DNA of 64,000 nucleotides from Rhodothermales bacterium (GCA_028278205.1 JANQES010000127.1:1-64000); one strand, 5' to 3'. Numbered from the stretch's first letter, positions 44,037 to 52,231 are shown. Made by a program: numbers and translations. The notes: a model not told the origin generated them from the letters alone.

Positions 44037-44919
44037 ACAGCTCGCCCCGCACAATCGTCGCCGCGCCGCCGCCTACTTTGACGGTCTCAATGGCCTCGCG
44101 GGGGCCGACGACTTCGACGGTAGCCCGGCCCGGACGGTGCATCCAGTGGCCCTGCTCGGCGACGAACGTAGGCGCGTCGATCAGGCCGTAATGCCACAGA
44201 TAGGCGCCCATGCCGCCGGTAGCCGAGCCGGTGAACGGATCCTCGAACACGTCGGGCGGCGAGGCGAAGTGCCGGGCGAAGGTCCGGCCTTCGGGCGTGG
44301 CGCCTTGCAGGCAAAACAGGTGGACGCTGAAAAAGTTGGACGCCTCGCGCAGGGCCGTGAAAGCAGGCATGTCCACCGTCACGCGGCGCAGCGTCTCCAG
44401 CGAGCGCAGCGGGATCATCAGTTGCGGCGTGCCCGTGCTGACGATCTGCACCGGCCCGCCCGGCAGCGCATCGTCGGGCGTGAGGCCGAAGATCGGCAAC
44501 ACGTCGGCGACGTCGAAAATGGCGAGGAATTGCGGCTTTTTCTGGGTCATCACCACGCGCTCGACCACGCCGTCACGGCTGATAATCTCCACCGGAATCG
44601 GCCCGACTGGCAGTTCTAAGCTGATGGTGGTGTGGTCGCCGTTGAGCGGAATGCGTCCGGTCTCGGCCAGGGCGAAGACGGTGGCGATGGTCGGATGCCC
44701 GGCCAGCGGGATTTCCTCCGCCGGTGTGAAATAGCGCGCCCCGACGTCGGCCACTTCAGACCGGCGCACGAACGAGGTCTCCGAGAAATTCATCTCGCGG
44801 GCGATGGCCTGCATCGTGGCCGCATCGAGGCTGTCGGCCTCGAAGAGGATGGCGCACGGATTGCCGCCGAGCGGGTGGTCGGTAAGCGCATCGACCTGCA
44901 TGAAGGGATAAGTTGGCAT
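44029..44919 (-). CDS. PhzF-family isomerase-like protein
   Basis: 296 residues from the ATG at 44919 (MPTYPFMQVDALTDHPLGGNP). PhzF/DAP-epimerase-like fold: GGNPCAILFEADSLD at the start, MNFSETSFV with the conserved Glu, AGHPTIATVFALAE, and DPFTGSATGGMGAYLW in the C-terminal half. It is a cytosolic protein of the phenazine-biosynthesis-like isomerase family; in most bacteria outside phenazine producers the substrate is not known. An upstream ATG at 44985 comes from a CCAGTGA repeat. Confidence 0.92.
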   Translation of the reverse strand: MPTYPFMQVDALTDHPLGGNPCAILFEADSLDAATMQAIAREMNFSETSFVRRSEVADVGARYFTPAEEIPLAGHPTIATVFALAETGRIPLNGDHTTISLELPVGPIPVEIISRDGVVERVVMTQKKPQFLAIFDVADVLPIFGLTPDDALPGGPVQIVSTGTPQLMIPLRSLETLRRVTVDMPAFTALREASNFFSVHLFCLQGATPEGRTFARHFASPPDVFEDPFTGSATGGMGAYLWHYGLIDAPTFVAEQGHWMHRPGRATVEVVGPREAIETVKVGGGAATIVRGELSF

Positions 44920-44973
44920 CGTTGAATAGGGTGTTTTATTCGATGTCGGCGCTTTGGGGGGCCGTTGGCGTGT

Positions 44974-45062
44974 GTCACTGGTCATTGGTCACTGGTGAGG
45001 GTTTCTTTCAAGAACCAGTGACCAGTGACAGCGAGCGCCAGCGAGCGTAATGACCAGTGACC
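44974..45062. repeat. heptamer palindrome of the CCAGTGA family, copy 4
   Basis: TCACTGGTCATTGGTCACTGG faces CCAGTGACCAGTGACAGCG, then a GCGAGCGCCAGCGAGCG hairpin, then TAATGACCAGTGACC. The nested hairpin is in the right arm here, so the element is inverted relative to copies 1 and 3. Confidence 0.88.
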
Positions 45063-45124
45063 GACGCCGACGATTGTCCAGGGTATCAACTTCAAAGAAT
45101 GCCACAACACATTTTCCAGGCACC

Positions 45125-46477
45125 TCAGTCAAACCGCACACGAAGCAAGGCTACGTCGTCCAGGCACGTCTCGCACCGGCGGAGTTGGTCGATGCGCTCG
45201 ACGATGTGGGCGACTTCGTACTTTCCGGCAGCGGCGTTTTCAGTGATCAGGTCCACGAAATCATCCAGATCCATCGTGGCGTCCTGGACGCGTCGGATCT
45301 CGTAGATGCCGTCGCTGAAGAGGTAGAGCGAGCTTCCTTCGGGCACGACGACCGACGCGCTGGGATACGTCACATCGCGCACGCCGCCGATCATAAAGCC
45401 GCGTGTTCGGATTTGCTCAATCTGCGTGGTGGTGCCCATGCCGGTTACGAGCAGGGCGGGGGGATGGCCGCCGGTGGCATAGGTCAGGCGCCGCGATTTC
45501 CGGTCGAAGACGCCGTACCAGATCGTGAAGTACATATTGTGATAGTCCTTCATCTGGAACGCCGCATTGAGCGCTGCCAGCACCTCGCCGGGTTTGTGGA
45601 AATCGGTGGCGCGTAGTGTTTGCGCGCGCAGCACGTTCAACACCGACACCGAGTGCAGCGCCGCGCCGATGCTGTGGCCGCTGACGTCGAGCAGATACAT
45701 CGCGAAGTGGTCGTCGTCGAGCCAGTGATAGCCGAAGGCGTCGCCGCCGAGTTCGGCGGAGGGGATGAACACCCAGTCGGTGCTGATCGGCCCGGTCTGC
45801 GGCGCGGGCAGCAGCGATTGCACGTAGGCGGCGGCTTTGGTCAACTCGTCGGTGAGGTGCTGCCGGTGTTCGACGAGCGTGTGGAGGGCCTCGGTGCGTT
45901 CTCGATGGGCAGCCTCGGCATCGACTTTCGCCACGAGCGCGTCGAGTTGAAGGTGGATCACGTCGACGAGGTTCATCTGGTGCTCGACCATCTCGGCCAG
46001 CATCGCCAGAAGGCCCTTCGCCCGCCCAGTCAAACGCCGGGGCCGGTGGTCGGCCACGCTGAAGGTGCCGACGATGTGGCCGCTCGAACTACACAACGGA
46101 TATCCCGCGTAAAAGCGCGCGCGCGGCTCGTCTACGACCATCGGGTGATGACGGAATCGCTCATCGGCCAGGGCATCGGGGATGATGAGCGGCCCCTTGT
46201 TGCACATCGTCAGCGCGCAAATCGACGCATCACGCGGCGTCTCCGAAACGTCCCATCCCTGGCTCGATTTGAGCCATTCTCGATGTTCATCCACGAACGA
46301 AACGTAGGCGATGGGCACGTCGAGCAGTTCGGCAGCCAGGCGCGTGATCCGGTCGAAGCGTTCTTCCGGCGGCGTGTCGAGAATGTGAAGCGCCCGCAGC
46401 GCCGTCAACCGTTCAGCTTCTTCGAACGGCGTCTCGCCGAGCGGCGTGTGGAGGGCGAGGCGATCTTTTATTTCCAT
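45125..46477 (-). CDS. GAF-domain SpoIIE-type serine/threonine phosphatase
   Basis: 450 residues. A GAF domain (~25-170: LAAELLDVPIAYVSFVDEHREW, YAGYPLCSSSGHIVGTFSV) is followed by a coiled coil (~175-225) and a PP2C/SpoIIE phosphatase domain (~235-450) with GGDAFGYHW, LDVSGHSIGAALHS, TGGHPPALL, LFSDGIYE and CLDDVALL, the metal-binding Asp positions. Such proteins dephosphorylate anti-sigma-factor antagonists in stress-response switches, with the GAF domain sensing a ligand or redox signal. No anti-sigma or antagonist gene is adjacent, so the target is elsewhere. Confidence 0.93.
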   Translation of the reverse strand: MEIKDRLALHTPLGETPFEEAERLTALRALHILDTPPEERFDRITRLAAELLDVPIAYVSFVDEHREWLKSSQGWDVSETPRDASICALTMCNKGPLIIPDALADERFRHHPMVVDEPRARFYAGYPLCSSSGHIVGTFSVADHRPRRLTGRAKGLLAMLAEMVEHQMNLVDVIHLQLDALVAKVDAEAAHRERTEALHTLVEHRQHLTDELTKAAAYVQSLLPAPQTGPISTDWVFIPSAELGGDAFGYHWLDDDHFAMYLLDVSGHSIGAALHSVSVLNVLRAQTLRATDFHKPGEVLAALNAAFQMKDYHNMYFTIWYGVFDRKSRRLTYATGGHPPALLVTGMGTTTQIEQIRTRGFMIGGVRDVTYPSASVVVPEGSSLYLFSDGIYEIRRVQDATMDLDDFVDLITENAAAGKYEVAHIVERIDQLRRCETCLDDVALLRVRFD

Positions 46478-46485
46478 GATTGATT

Positions 46486-46573
46486 TCGTGTTTGAGTGTT
46501 CCAGTGTTATGATGTTTAAGTTCCTTTAAATCAACCAACTAAAACACTTAAACACGATAACACCAGAACACTA
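46486..46573. repeat. octamer palindrome of ACACTAAA-type words, copy 1
   Basis: TGTTTGAG, TGTTCCAG, TGTTATGA, TGTTTAAG words face ACTAAAAC, ACTTAAAC, ACGATAAC, ACCAGAAC. Related arrays occur at 49441 and 57459. It lies between the phosphatase and RraA genes. Confidence 0.85.
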
Positions 46574-47278
46574 TTCCTCAATAGCCCCGCCGATGGCGCG
46601 CAGGTGTTGACGGAAGGAATACGACGGATCGGCGGCGCGTTGGGCGAGGTAGTCGGCGAAGCGTAGTTGATCGTGCAGCGTGTTGCCCTGCGCGATGGCT
46701 TCGGCCTGGCGACGTTCGGTTTCCCAGATGGCGCGCGCTGTCTCGATGAGCGCTTCCCGCTGGTCGAAGGCTGCGAAGACGACGCCGTCGTCGTCGGCGA
46801 AGACCGCGTCGTCGTTCGTGACGGTGACGGGGCCGAAGCGGGCCGAGGCGAGCGCTTCCGGTTCCTGCGGGTCGAGGCGGAGCGGGCCGGTCGGAAAGGC
46901 GCCGTAGGAAAAGACGGGAAAGCCTATCTGCACGAGTTCCGCCGTGTCGCGATGCACCCCCCAGACGACCATCCCGGCGGTGTCGGCGGCGCGTGCTTCC
47001 AACACCGTCAGGTCGCCGATACATGCCTCGTCGGTCCGCCCGCCGTTGTCGATGACCAGCACGTCGCCCGGCGCGGCGTGGGTCAGGGCTTCGAGGAAGA
47101 CATCGACGCTGCCGTAGTGCCGGGCTGTCAGGGCTCGCCCGGCCAGGCGGCTGCCTGCGATCACCGGGCGGATTCCCGGCGGCGCCAGCCGATAGGAGAT
47201 GCCCAGGCGCAGGCACGCGTCGGCCACGAGCGGGGTAGACAGATCGGCGAAGGCCGTGTTCAATGCGTGATTATCCAT
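46571..47278 (-). CDS. RraA-like aldolase/regulator-fold protein
   Basis: 235 residues. RraA-type fold with the metal/ligand motif NGGRTDEACIGDLTVLEA near 76-93, HRDTAELVQIGFPVFSYG, and a longer C-terminal helical tail than E. coli RraA. Homologues include 4-hydroxy-4-methyl-2-oxoglutarate aldolase and many of unknown function. The start at 47278 is preceded by AAGGAGG (minus strand, 47284-47290), a strong ribosome-binding site. It diverges from the MocR-type regulator gene at 47699, which makes it that regulator's likely target. Confidence 0.88.
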   Translation of the reverse strand: MDNHALNTAFADLSTPLVADACLRLGISYRLAPPGIRPVIAGSRLAGRALTARHYGSVDVFLEALTHAAPGDVLVIDNGGRTDEACIGDLTVLEARAADTAGMVVWGVHRDTAELVQIGFPVFSYGAFPTGPLRLDPQEPEALASARFGPVTVTNDDAVFADDDGVVFAAFDQREALIETARAIWETERRQAEAIAQGNTLHDQLRFADYLAQRAADPSYSFRQHLRAIGGAIEE

Positions 47279-47487
47279 GGCGCCCTCCTTGTTATCACGG
47301 TGAAGTATACAGCACAGCGCGAAACCAAAACAGATGCAATTTTATTAAATTGTATCCATAACAATTTGCTTTTTTAAAACTGTAATGGTTACGTTAGGGA
47401 AAGCGTGTTGGTTACGTCGATCCACAAAAAAAATTGGATGCTGATAACTTGATGCTCCCTGACAACTGACTTCGGTGATCGCCAACT

Positions 47488-47640
47488 GCGCGATTCCCCC
47501 TTCGAAGGACAGCGTCCGGCGAACGAAGGTGCAGCCGGACGCAGGGGGATGTTCGTGCGGCTAGTGAAGAGCATTTCAGCAAGCCGCGCGAACATCCCCC
47601 GCCTCTCCTTCGTCGGGGCACCCCCTTCAAAGGGGGACTT
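47488..47640. repeat. imperfect long palindrome with CCCCCTTCGAAGG ends
   Basis: TTCCCCCTTCGAAGGACAGC at the left faces CCCCCTTCAAAGGGGGA at the right, with inner CGAACGAAGG/CTCCTTCGTCGGGG and GGGGGATGTTCG/CGAACATCCCCC matches. It occupies the centre of the divergent RraA/MocR promoter region (47279-47698), so it could affect regulation there. No gene is seen in this gap. Confidence 0.8.
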
Positions 47641-47698
47641 TTCGGTGGTGCCAGGAGCTAGGTAAGTCATCACCATCATTGAAAACCCAAACTGCCCG

Positions 47699-49147
47699 AT
47701 GACTGCTCAATCCCCGCCCGACGAGGCGTTTCTCTATGAGCAACTGGCTACGACGATCTCCAAGTTGATCGACGTGGGCACGCTCAAACCCGGCGACCGG
47801 CTGCCGTCGGTGCGCAAGCTCAGCAAAAAGCGCGGTGTCAGCATCTCGACGGTCTTGCAGGCCTACCGGCATCTGGAAGACTGCTGCCTCGTCGAAGCCC
47901 GGCCTCAATCCGGCTTTTACGTGCGCCCGCAAGTGCGCAACCGCCCGACCGAGCCGCAGATCACCGCGCCGCCGCTGGCCGTCACCGAGGTGGAGGTGAG
48001 CGATCTGGTAATGAAGGTGCTCGAATCGGTGGCCGACCCGGACGTGGTGCCCCTGGGCGCGGCTATCCCGAGCCCCGACCTTTTGCCGACGGCCCGGCTC
48101 AACCGGGTGCTGGCGTCGGTGGCGCGACGGGCCGGTCCTGAGATCAACACGTACCTTCTGCCGCAGGGCTACGATCCGCTTCGCCAGGAGATCGCCCGCC
48201 GCGCGCTCGACTGGGGATGCAGCCTCTCTCGCGACGATTTCATCATCACGTGCGGGTGCCTGCAAGCCCTTTCGCTGTGCCTGCGCGCTGTAGCCCGCGC
48301 CGGAGACACCATCGCCGTCGAGTCGCCCGCCTACTTCGGCGTGCTTCAGTTGATCGAAAGCCTGCACATGAAGACGCTGGAGATCCCGACCAGCCCGCGC
48401 GACGGCATCGATGTGGAGGCCCTCGAACGCTGCATCGAAAAAGAGGCGGTGACGGCGTGCCTGGTGACGCCCAACTTCCACAACCCCCTCGGCAGCCTGA
48501 TGCCTGAGGCCCATAAAAAAGCACTGGTTGATCTCTGTGCCCGGCATCAGGTTCCGCTCATTGAGGACGATCTCTACGGCGATCTTTACTTCGAGCCGCC
48601 GCGCCCCAAGTCGCTGAAGGCGTACGACCGGGACGGCAACGTGCTTCAGTGCAGCTCTTTTTCCAAGACCCTCGCGCCTGGCTATCGGATTGGTTGGGTG
48701 GCGCCGGGACGGTTTGCGCCGGAGGTGCGCCGCGCCAAGCTCGCCAGCACGATCTCTACGGCAGCGCCGTTGCAGATGGCCCTGGCCGAGTTTCTGCGAC
48801 AGGGCGGCTACGACCGCCACCTGCGGACCCTCCGCCGCGCTTTTGCCAACAACCTCGAACGCATGACGCAGGCCGTCGGCGAATATTTTCCCGAAGGCAC
48901 CCGCGCCACGCGTCCGCTGGGCGGCTTCGTGCTCTGGGTGGAGTTGCCCGAACGCGTCAACGCGCTGGCTTTGTTTCGCGAGGCCGTCAAGCACCGGATC
49001 AGCATCGCGCCGGGGCCTATCTTCTCTTCCACCGGGCAGTACGATCAATGCATCCGGCTCAGCGGCGGCCATTCCTGGTCGGATCGCATCGAACAGGCGC
49101 TTCAGACGCTGGGGCGGCTGGCGGGACGTAAAACGGGTGGCGAATGA
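47699..49147 (+). CDS. MocR-type GntR regulator with aminotransferase domain
   Basis: 482 residues. An N-terminal GntR winged helix (LKPGDRLPSVRKLSKKRG, STVLQAYRHLEDCCLVEARP) is followed by a fold-type I aminotransferase domain with PLP Lys323 in SSFSKTLAPGYRIGW. MocR proteins bind PLP or a PLP-ligand adduct and regulate adjacent genes, often for amino-acid or vitamin B6 metabolism. It lies divergent to RraA and overlaps the downstream cupin by 11 bases, so it probably regulates one or both. Confidence 0.93.
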   Translation: MTAQSPPDEAFLYEQLATTISKLIDVGTLKPGDRLPSVRKLSKKRGVSISTVLQAYRHLEDCCLVEARPQSGFYVRPQVRNRPTEPQITAPPLAVTEVEVSDLVMKVLESVADPDVVPLGAAIPSPDLLPTARLNRVLASVARRAGPEINTYLLPQGYDPLRQEIARRALDWGCSLSRDDFIITCGCLQALSLCLRAVARAGDTIAVESPAYFGVLQLIESLHMKTLEIPTSPRDGIDVEALERCIEKEAVTACLVTPNFHNPLGSLMPEAHKKALVDLCARHQVPLIEDDLYGDLYFEPPRPKSLKAYDRDGNVLQCSSFSKTLAPGYRIGWVAPGRFAPEVRRAKLASTISTAAPLQMALAEFLRQGGYDRHLRTLRRAFANNLERMTQAVGEYFPEGTRATRPLGGFVLWVELPERVNALALFREAVKHRISIAPGPIFSSTGQYDQCIRLSGGHSWSDRIEQALQTLGRLAGRKTGGE

Positions 49148-49442
49148 GCCGGGCGATCCCCCGATAAAAATATTCCGCGTGGCCTTCGAGCCCGGCGCGC
49201 GGACCGACTGGCACGCGCATAGCGGCCCGCAACTGCTCTACATCGTCGAGGGGCGATGCCGGGTGCAGGCCTGGGGCAAACCTGCCCGCGACGCCGGCCC
49301 CGGCGACACGGTCTACATCGCTCCGGACGAAAAGCACTGGCACGGCGCCGCGCCGGACACCGGCACCGTGCATATCGCCGTCAACATCAACGCGCAGACG
49401 ACGTGGATGGAACGGGTGAGGGAGGCGCAGTATGGTGGTTAA
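49137..49442 (+). CDS. small cupin protein
   Basis: 101 residues from the GTG at 49137, which overlaps the regulator's 3' end; no ATG is available in frame before the conserved region. Cupin motifs: GARTDWHAHSGPQLLYIVEG (two His and a Gln in place of Glu) and PGDTVYIAPDEKHWHGA. The protein probably binds a metal. Translation is likely coupled to the MocR-type gene. Confidence 0.85.
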   Translation: MANEPGDPPIKIFRVAFEPGARTDWHAHSGPQLLYIVEGRCRVQAWGKPARDAGPGDTVYIAPDEKHWHGAAPDTGTVHIAVNINAQTTWMERVREAQYGG

Positions 49443-49512
49443 ATTCTTTTGAATCAAATAACTAAAACACCAAAACACCAAAACACTAAAACACTAAAAC
49501 ACTTGAACACAC
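49441..49512. repeat. octamer array of CACTAAAA/CACCAAAA words, copy 2
   Basis: ACTAAAAC, ACCAAAAC, ACCAAAAC, ACTAAAAC, ACTAAAAC, ACTTGAAC in tandem after TTTTGAATCAAA. No mirror arm, unlike copies 1 and 3. Confidence 0.85.
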
Positions 49513-49515
49513 GCG

Positions 49516-49812
49516 CTAGCCGATGAATTGCTGGTACAGCAGCAGGATGACCACGATAAACCACAACGCGAGGAACAAGGCAAAGCGGCGTCCGGGCGTG
49601 GATTTTTTGCCGAGCCAGGCGAAGAGAAACGGGATGAGCAAGATGCCAATCGTCCCACCCAGAATGGCAGCGATGAATTCGCTGAAATCGAAGGAGCCTG
49701 GCGACCCTACGAGGAAGGCGATGATTGTCGTGAGGCCGGCGATTACGCCATAACCGATCCCGTACTGCTTGATCGCCTCCCACCGGCTGATTTGTGGAAC
49801 GTCGGGCTCCAT
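49516..49812 (-). CDS. small membrane protein, paralogue of the upstream gene
   Basis: 98 residues with three hydrophobic stretches (VIAGLTTIIAFLVG, FIAAILGGTIGILLIPFLFAW, FALFLALWFIVVILLLY). It shares SxWEAIKQYGxGYGV, GKxxTPxRRFxLFLALW and the overall spacing with the gene 25 bases upstream, so the two arose by tandem duplication. Function unknown. Confidence 0.75.
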   Translation of the reverse strand: MEPDVPQISRWEAIKQYGIGYGVIAGLTTIIAFLVGSPGSFDFSEFIAAILGGTIGILLIPFLFAWLGKKSTPGRRFALFLALWFIVVILLLYQQFIG

Positions 49813-49837
49813 GATGAAGGGGGTGTTTGCCGGATCG

Positions 49838-50146
49838 TTAACCGGTCTCTGAGGTGACGGCTATTCCTATGCTCATCAGGGCCACGATAATAATCCACAG
49901 GGCCAGAAATAAAACAAAGCGCCGTTTGGGCGTGTCGGTTTTGCCGAGCCAGGCGAAGAGGAACGGGGCGCCCAGGATGACACATGATCCCCCGAAGATG
50001 TATCCGAAAATGTAGCCGGCGTTGGGCGCTCCCGGCTCCATGGCGAAATACACAAAGATCACCGTAAGCAAGACCACCACGCCGTAGCCTGCGCCGTATT
50101 GTTTAATCGCTTCCCACTTGCTGAGTTGCGGAGTGTCGTTTTCCAT
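49838..50146 (-). CDS. small membrane protein, tandem paralogue
   Basis: 102 residues from the ATG at 50146; an upstream ATG at 50209 would add 21 residues. Membrane segments are VVVLLTVIFVYFAM, YIFGGSCVILGAPFLFAW and FVLFLALWIIIVALMSIG. Cytosolic ends carry LGKTDTPKRR. It is the first gene of a two-gene unit with 49516-49812. Function unknown. Confidence 0.75.
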   Translation of the reverse strand: MENDTPQLSKWEAIKQYGAGYGVVVLLTVIFVYFAMEPGAPNAGYIFGYIFGGSCVILGAPFLFAWLGKTDTPKRRFVLFLALWIIIVALMSIGIAVTSETG

Positions 50147-50276
50147 GATGACGGCTGATGGATGGTCGCTCAGAAGATTGGATGATCTATAAAATAGGCA
50201 AATCATCATATTTATCCCTTCAACACGACCACCCCGCCGCCGGCGGTAGCGCCCCCCGCGACGGCATCGCGCCCTT

Positions 50277-50362
50277 ATGAATTTTGACGGGGAAACCCGT
50301 TGCAGGTCTTCAGCCTACCGGGCACTGAGGCCCTCGTGCCGAAGTTGCGTGTCAAAATTCAT
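50277..50362. repeat. 86-bp element with inverted ends, copy 2
   Basis: Starts ATGAATTTTGAC and ends GTCAAAATTCAT, with CTTCAGCCTACC and CAACGGG-type interior words shared with 13356-13441 in the same orientation and length. Its last bases contain the stop codon of the GYD-domain gene (50359-50361). Confidence 0.92.
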
Positions 50363-50655
50363 ACTTCTTCGGCCAGGGCCACGAAGCGTTTGTAGGGGAT
50401 GGCCACCCAACTCTGCGCCTGGAACGCGCCGTTCGAGAGGCTGATCATCGAGACCTTGGCCGCTGCTTCGGCGTTGGGCGCTTCGAAGATGTCCATGAAA
50501 TCGTAGGGGCCGAGCAGGGCGTAGTGGTCGATAAACTTCACCTCCGGGCATTTCTCGTGGACCTGTTCGAGCCAGGCCCGGCCCAGTTTCGCCCGTTCTT
50601 TGACTTGCTTCGACTGCTCGGGCGAGAGCTTGGTCATCAAAATAAACGTTTGCAT
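50359..50655 (-). CDS. GYD-domain protein
   Basis: 98 residues from the ATG at 50655 (MQTFILMTKLSPEQSKQV). The conserved core is HYALLGPYDFMDIFEAPN and EAAAKVSMISLSNGAF, characteristic of the GYD family of small ferredoxin-like-fold proteins of unknown function, often near regulators or enzymes of nucleotide or stress metabolism. The TGA stop lies inside the 86-bp repeat, so the C-terminal end may be repeat-altered. Confidence 0.87.
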   Translation of the reverse strand: MQTFILMTKLSPEQSKQVKERAKLGRAWLEQVHEKCPEVKFIDHYALLGPYDFMDIFEAPNAEAAAKVSMISLSNGAFQAQSWVAIPYKRFVALAEEV

Positions 50656-50765
50656 GGCTTTGCTCTTTCGGATGGATGAGGACGCACGACGATAGCAGCG
50701 TAGACTTTCTTCCCGAAAAGACATGCCGGGCATACCCTGAATCTCCTGTCAGGGAAAAACGGGTT

Positions 50766-50922
50766 TTTCGATTTTCGATTTCCGATTTTGGATTTTGGAT
50801 TGGGAAATTTCTGATGCTCATTCAGCAAACAAATAAGTTACGACGGTCTAAACCGCTGTGGCTTATTCGATTGAGATGACAGTGCCATCTCAGACCGATC
50901 CAAAATCCAAAATCTAAAATCG
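50766..50922. repeat. heptamer palindrome of TCCAAAA words, copy 2
   Basis: GATTTTCGATTTCCGATTTT and GGATTTTGGATT words (50766-50801) face ATCCAAAATCCAAAATCTAA words (50896-50922) across ~94 bases. The right arm abuts the cyclase gene region, as copy 1 abuts the GH2 gene. Confidence 0.88.
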
Positions 50923-50966
50923 GCATGTGCCTTCCGGGATGTCAGGAGACCGTGGCGCGGCGCCTG

Positions 50967-51758
50967 ATGGCGCGGCGTCGTTTTCTCAAATCGGCAGGAG
51001 CGGCGGTGGGGCTGGCCATGGCAGGCTGCCGGCCTGCGCCCACGAGCGAGCCGCAAGCTGCCGCCGGGCAAACCACCTTCAGCCGCGTGGTCGATCTAAC
51101 CCATCCGCTGGGGGTAGACTTTCCCAGCTTCAGCGGCGAGCCGTTCATGGAGATCGAAGTGCTCGCCAGGTTCGAGGACGGCGGCGTCAACATGAAACGG
51201 TGGCATCTGACGGAGCATTACGGCACGCATATGGATGCGCCCTTCCACTTCTCTGATCAGATCACCGCCGACGAGATCCCCGTCGAAAACCTCGTCTTGC
51301 CGCTGGCCGTCGTAGACATTCGCGCCAAAGCCGCCGAGAACCCCGACGCGCAGGTGACACCCGACGACCTCCGGGCCTGGGAAGCCGAGCACGGCCCGCT
51401 GCCCGACCGCGCCTGCGTGGCGATGAACAGCGGCTGGGATCAAAAAATGACGGGCGACGGCTTCCGCAACGCCGATACCGATGGCGTGCTGCACTTCCCC
51501 GGCTTCCACGTCGAGGCTGCGCAGTTCCTGCTCGAAGAACGCAACGTTCTCGCCCTCGCCGTCGATACGCTCAGCCTCGATCACGGCCCGTCGCCGGACT
51601 TTGCCACCCATTACGCGTGGCTGCCGACGAACCGGTGGGGGATGGAGTGTGTGGCTAATCTCAGCGCGGTGCCGGCCACCGGCGCGACCATCGTGGCGGG
51701 CGGGCCGAAAATCGTGGGTGCTACCGGCGGCCCCAGCCGCGTGCTGGCGCTCGTGTAA
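50967..51758 (+). CDS. cyclase-family protein (kynurenine formamidase-like), Tat/lipoprotein signal
   Basis: 263 residues from the ATG at 50967, which opens MARRRFLKSAGAAVGLAMAGC, a Tat-type signal with a lipobox Cys; an in-frame GTG at 50952 and ATG at 50925 are alternatives. The metal-binding HxGTHxDxPxHF motif is seen as HYGTHMDAPFHF near residue 90, with DHGPSPDFATHYAWL further on. The family hydrolyses amide or cyclic bonds with Zn or Mn (kynurenine formamidase, isatin hydrolase). Export to the periplasm is unusual for kynurenine formamidase, so another substrate is likely. Confidence 0.9.
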   Translation: MARRRFLKSAGAAVGLAMAGCRPAPTSEPQAAAGQTTFSRVVDLTHPLGVDFPSFSGEPFMEIEVLARFEDGGVNMKRWHLTEHYGTHMDAPFHFSDQITADEIPVENLVLPLAVVDIRAKAAENPDAQVTPDDLRAWEAEHGPLPDRACVAMNSGWDQKMTGDGFRNADTDGVLHFPGFHVEAAQFLLEERNVLALAVDTLSLDHGPSPDFATHYAWLPTNRWGMECVANLSAVPATGATIVAGGPKIVGATGGPSRVLALV

Positions 51759-51841
51759 AAACCAACGCTCGCTTCGCGCAGGAGATCGAGGCGTTCCTGA
51801 AGCCCTACCTCGAAAAGATGCACCAGAATTCTATGAAATAA
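51755..51841 (+). pseudogene. possible C-terminal remnant of a lost gene
   Basis: In a frame different from the cyclase, the bases from its stop encode KTNARFAQEIEAFLKPYLEK and a stop at 51839-51841, which reads like the amphipathic last helix of a hydrolase. There is no start or upstream body in that frame. It is short, so chance is a real alternative. Confidence 0.3.
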
Positions 51842-51848
51842 TCCGACG

Positions 51849-52142
51849 ATGGATCTACAAACGTTCACCACCTCGCTCACTGCCGGTGTCCCGCCTGCCG
51901 GCCTCAGCCGCGTTCTCCAGGCGCTCTGGCACGACGCCAACGGCGACTGGGACGAAGCGCACCGCCTCGCGCAAGCCCAGGACGACCGCGACGGCGCCTG
52001 GGTTCATGCCTACCTCCACCGCAAAGAAGGCGACCCCGCGAACGCCGCCTACTGGTATCGCCGCGCCGGACGGCCTGTGTGCGGGCTGTCTTTGGAAGAT
52101 GAGTGGACGGAGATCGCCGAGGCGCTGCTGGCGAAGGGATGA
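51849..52142 (+). CDS. small conserved hypothetical protein
   Basis: 97 residues, cytosolic. Conserved-looking core LQALWHDANGDWDEAHRLAQ, then VHAYLHRKEGDPANAAYWYRRAGRP; the helical spacing resembles a short TPR-like unit. I recognise the core as one that recurs in Bacteroidota and Planctomycetes small proteins of unknown function. Confidence 0.7.
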   Translation: MDLQTFTTSLTAGVPPAGLSRVLQALWHDANGDWDEAHRLAQAQDDRDGAWVHAYLHRKEGDPANAAYWYRRAGRPVCGLSLEDEWTEIAEALLAKG

Positions 52143-52194
52143 GCCGCCGGGTATAAGTGGTTTTAGCAGATCCATGAGTCATCCCGATTTATTC

Positions 52195-52230
52195 AGCCCC
52201 GTAGAGACGTCCTGTTTGTAGCACAAAGCT
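52195..52230. repeat. CCCGTAGGGGCGACC element, partial locus 3
   Basis: CAGCCCCGTAGAGACGTCCT and GTTTGTAGCACAAAGCTTT match one unit of the 10265 and 17506 loci. Only a single unit remains, next to the glnN terminator. Confidence 0.8.
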
Positions 52231-52231
52231 T

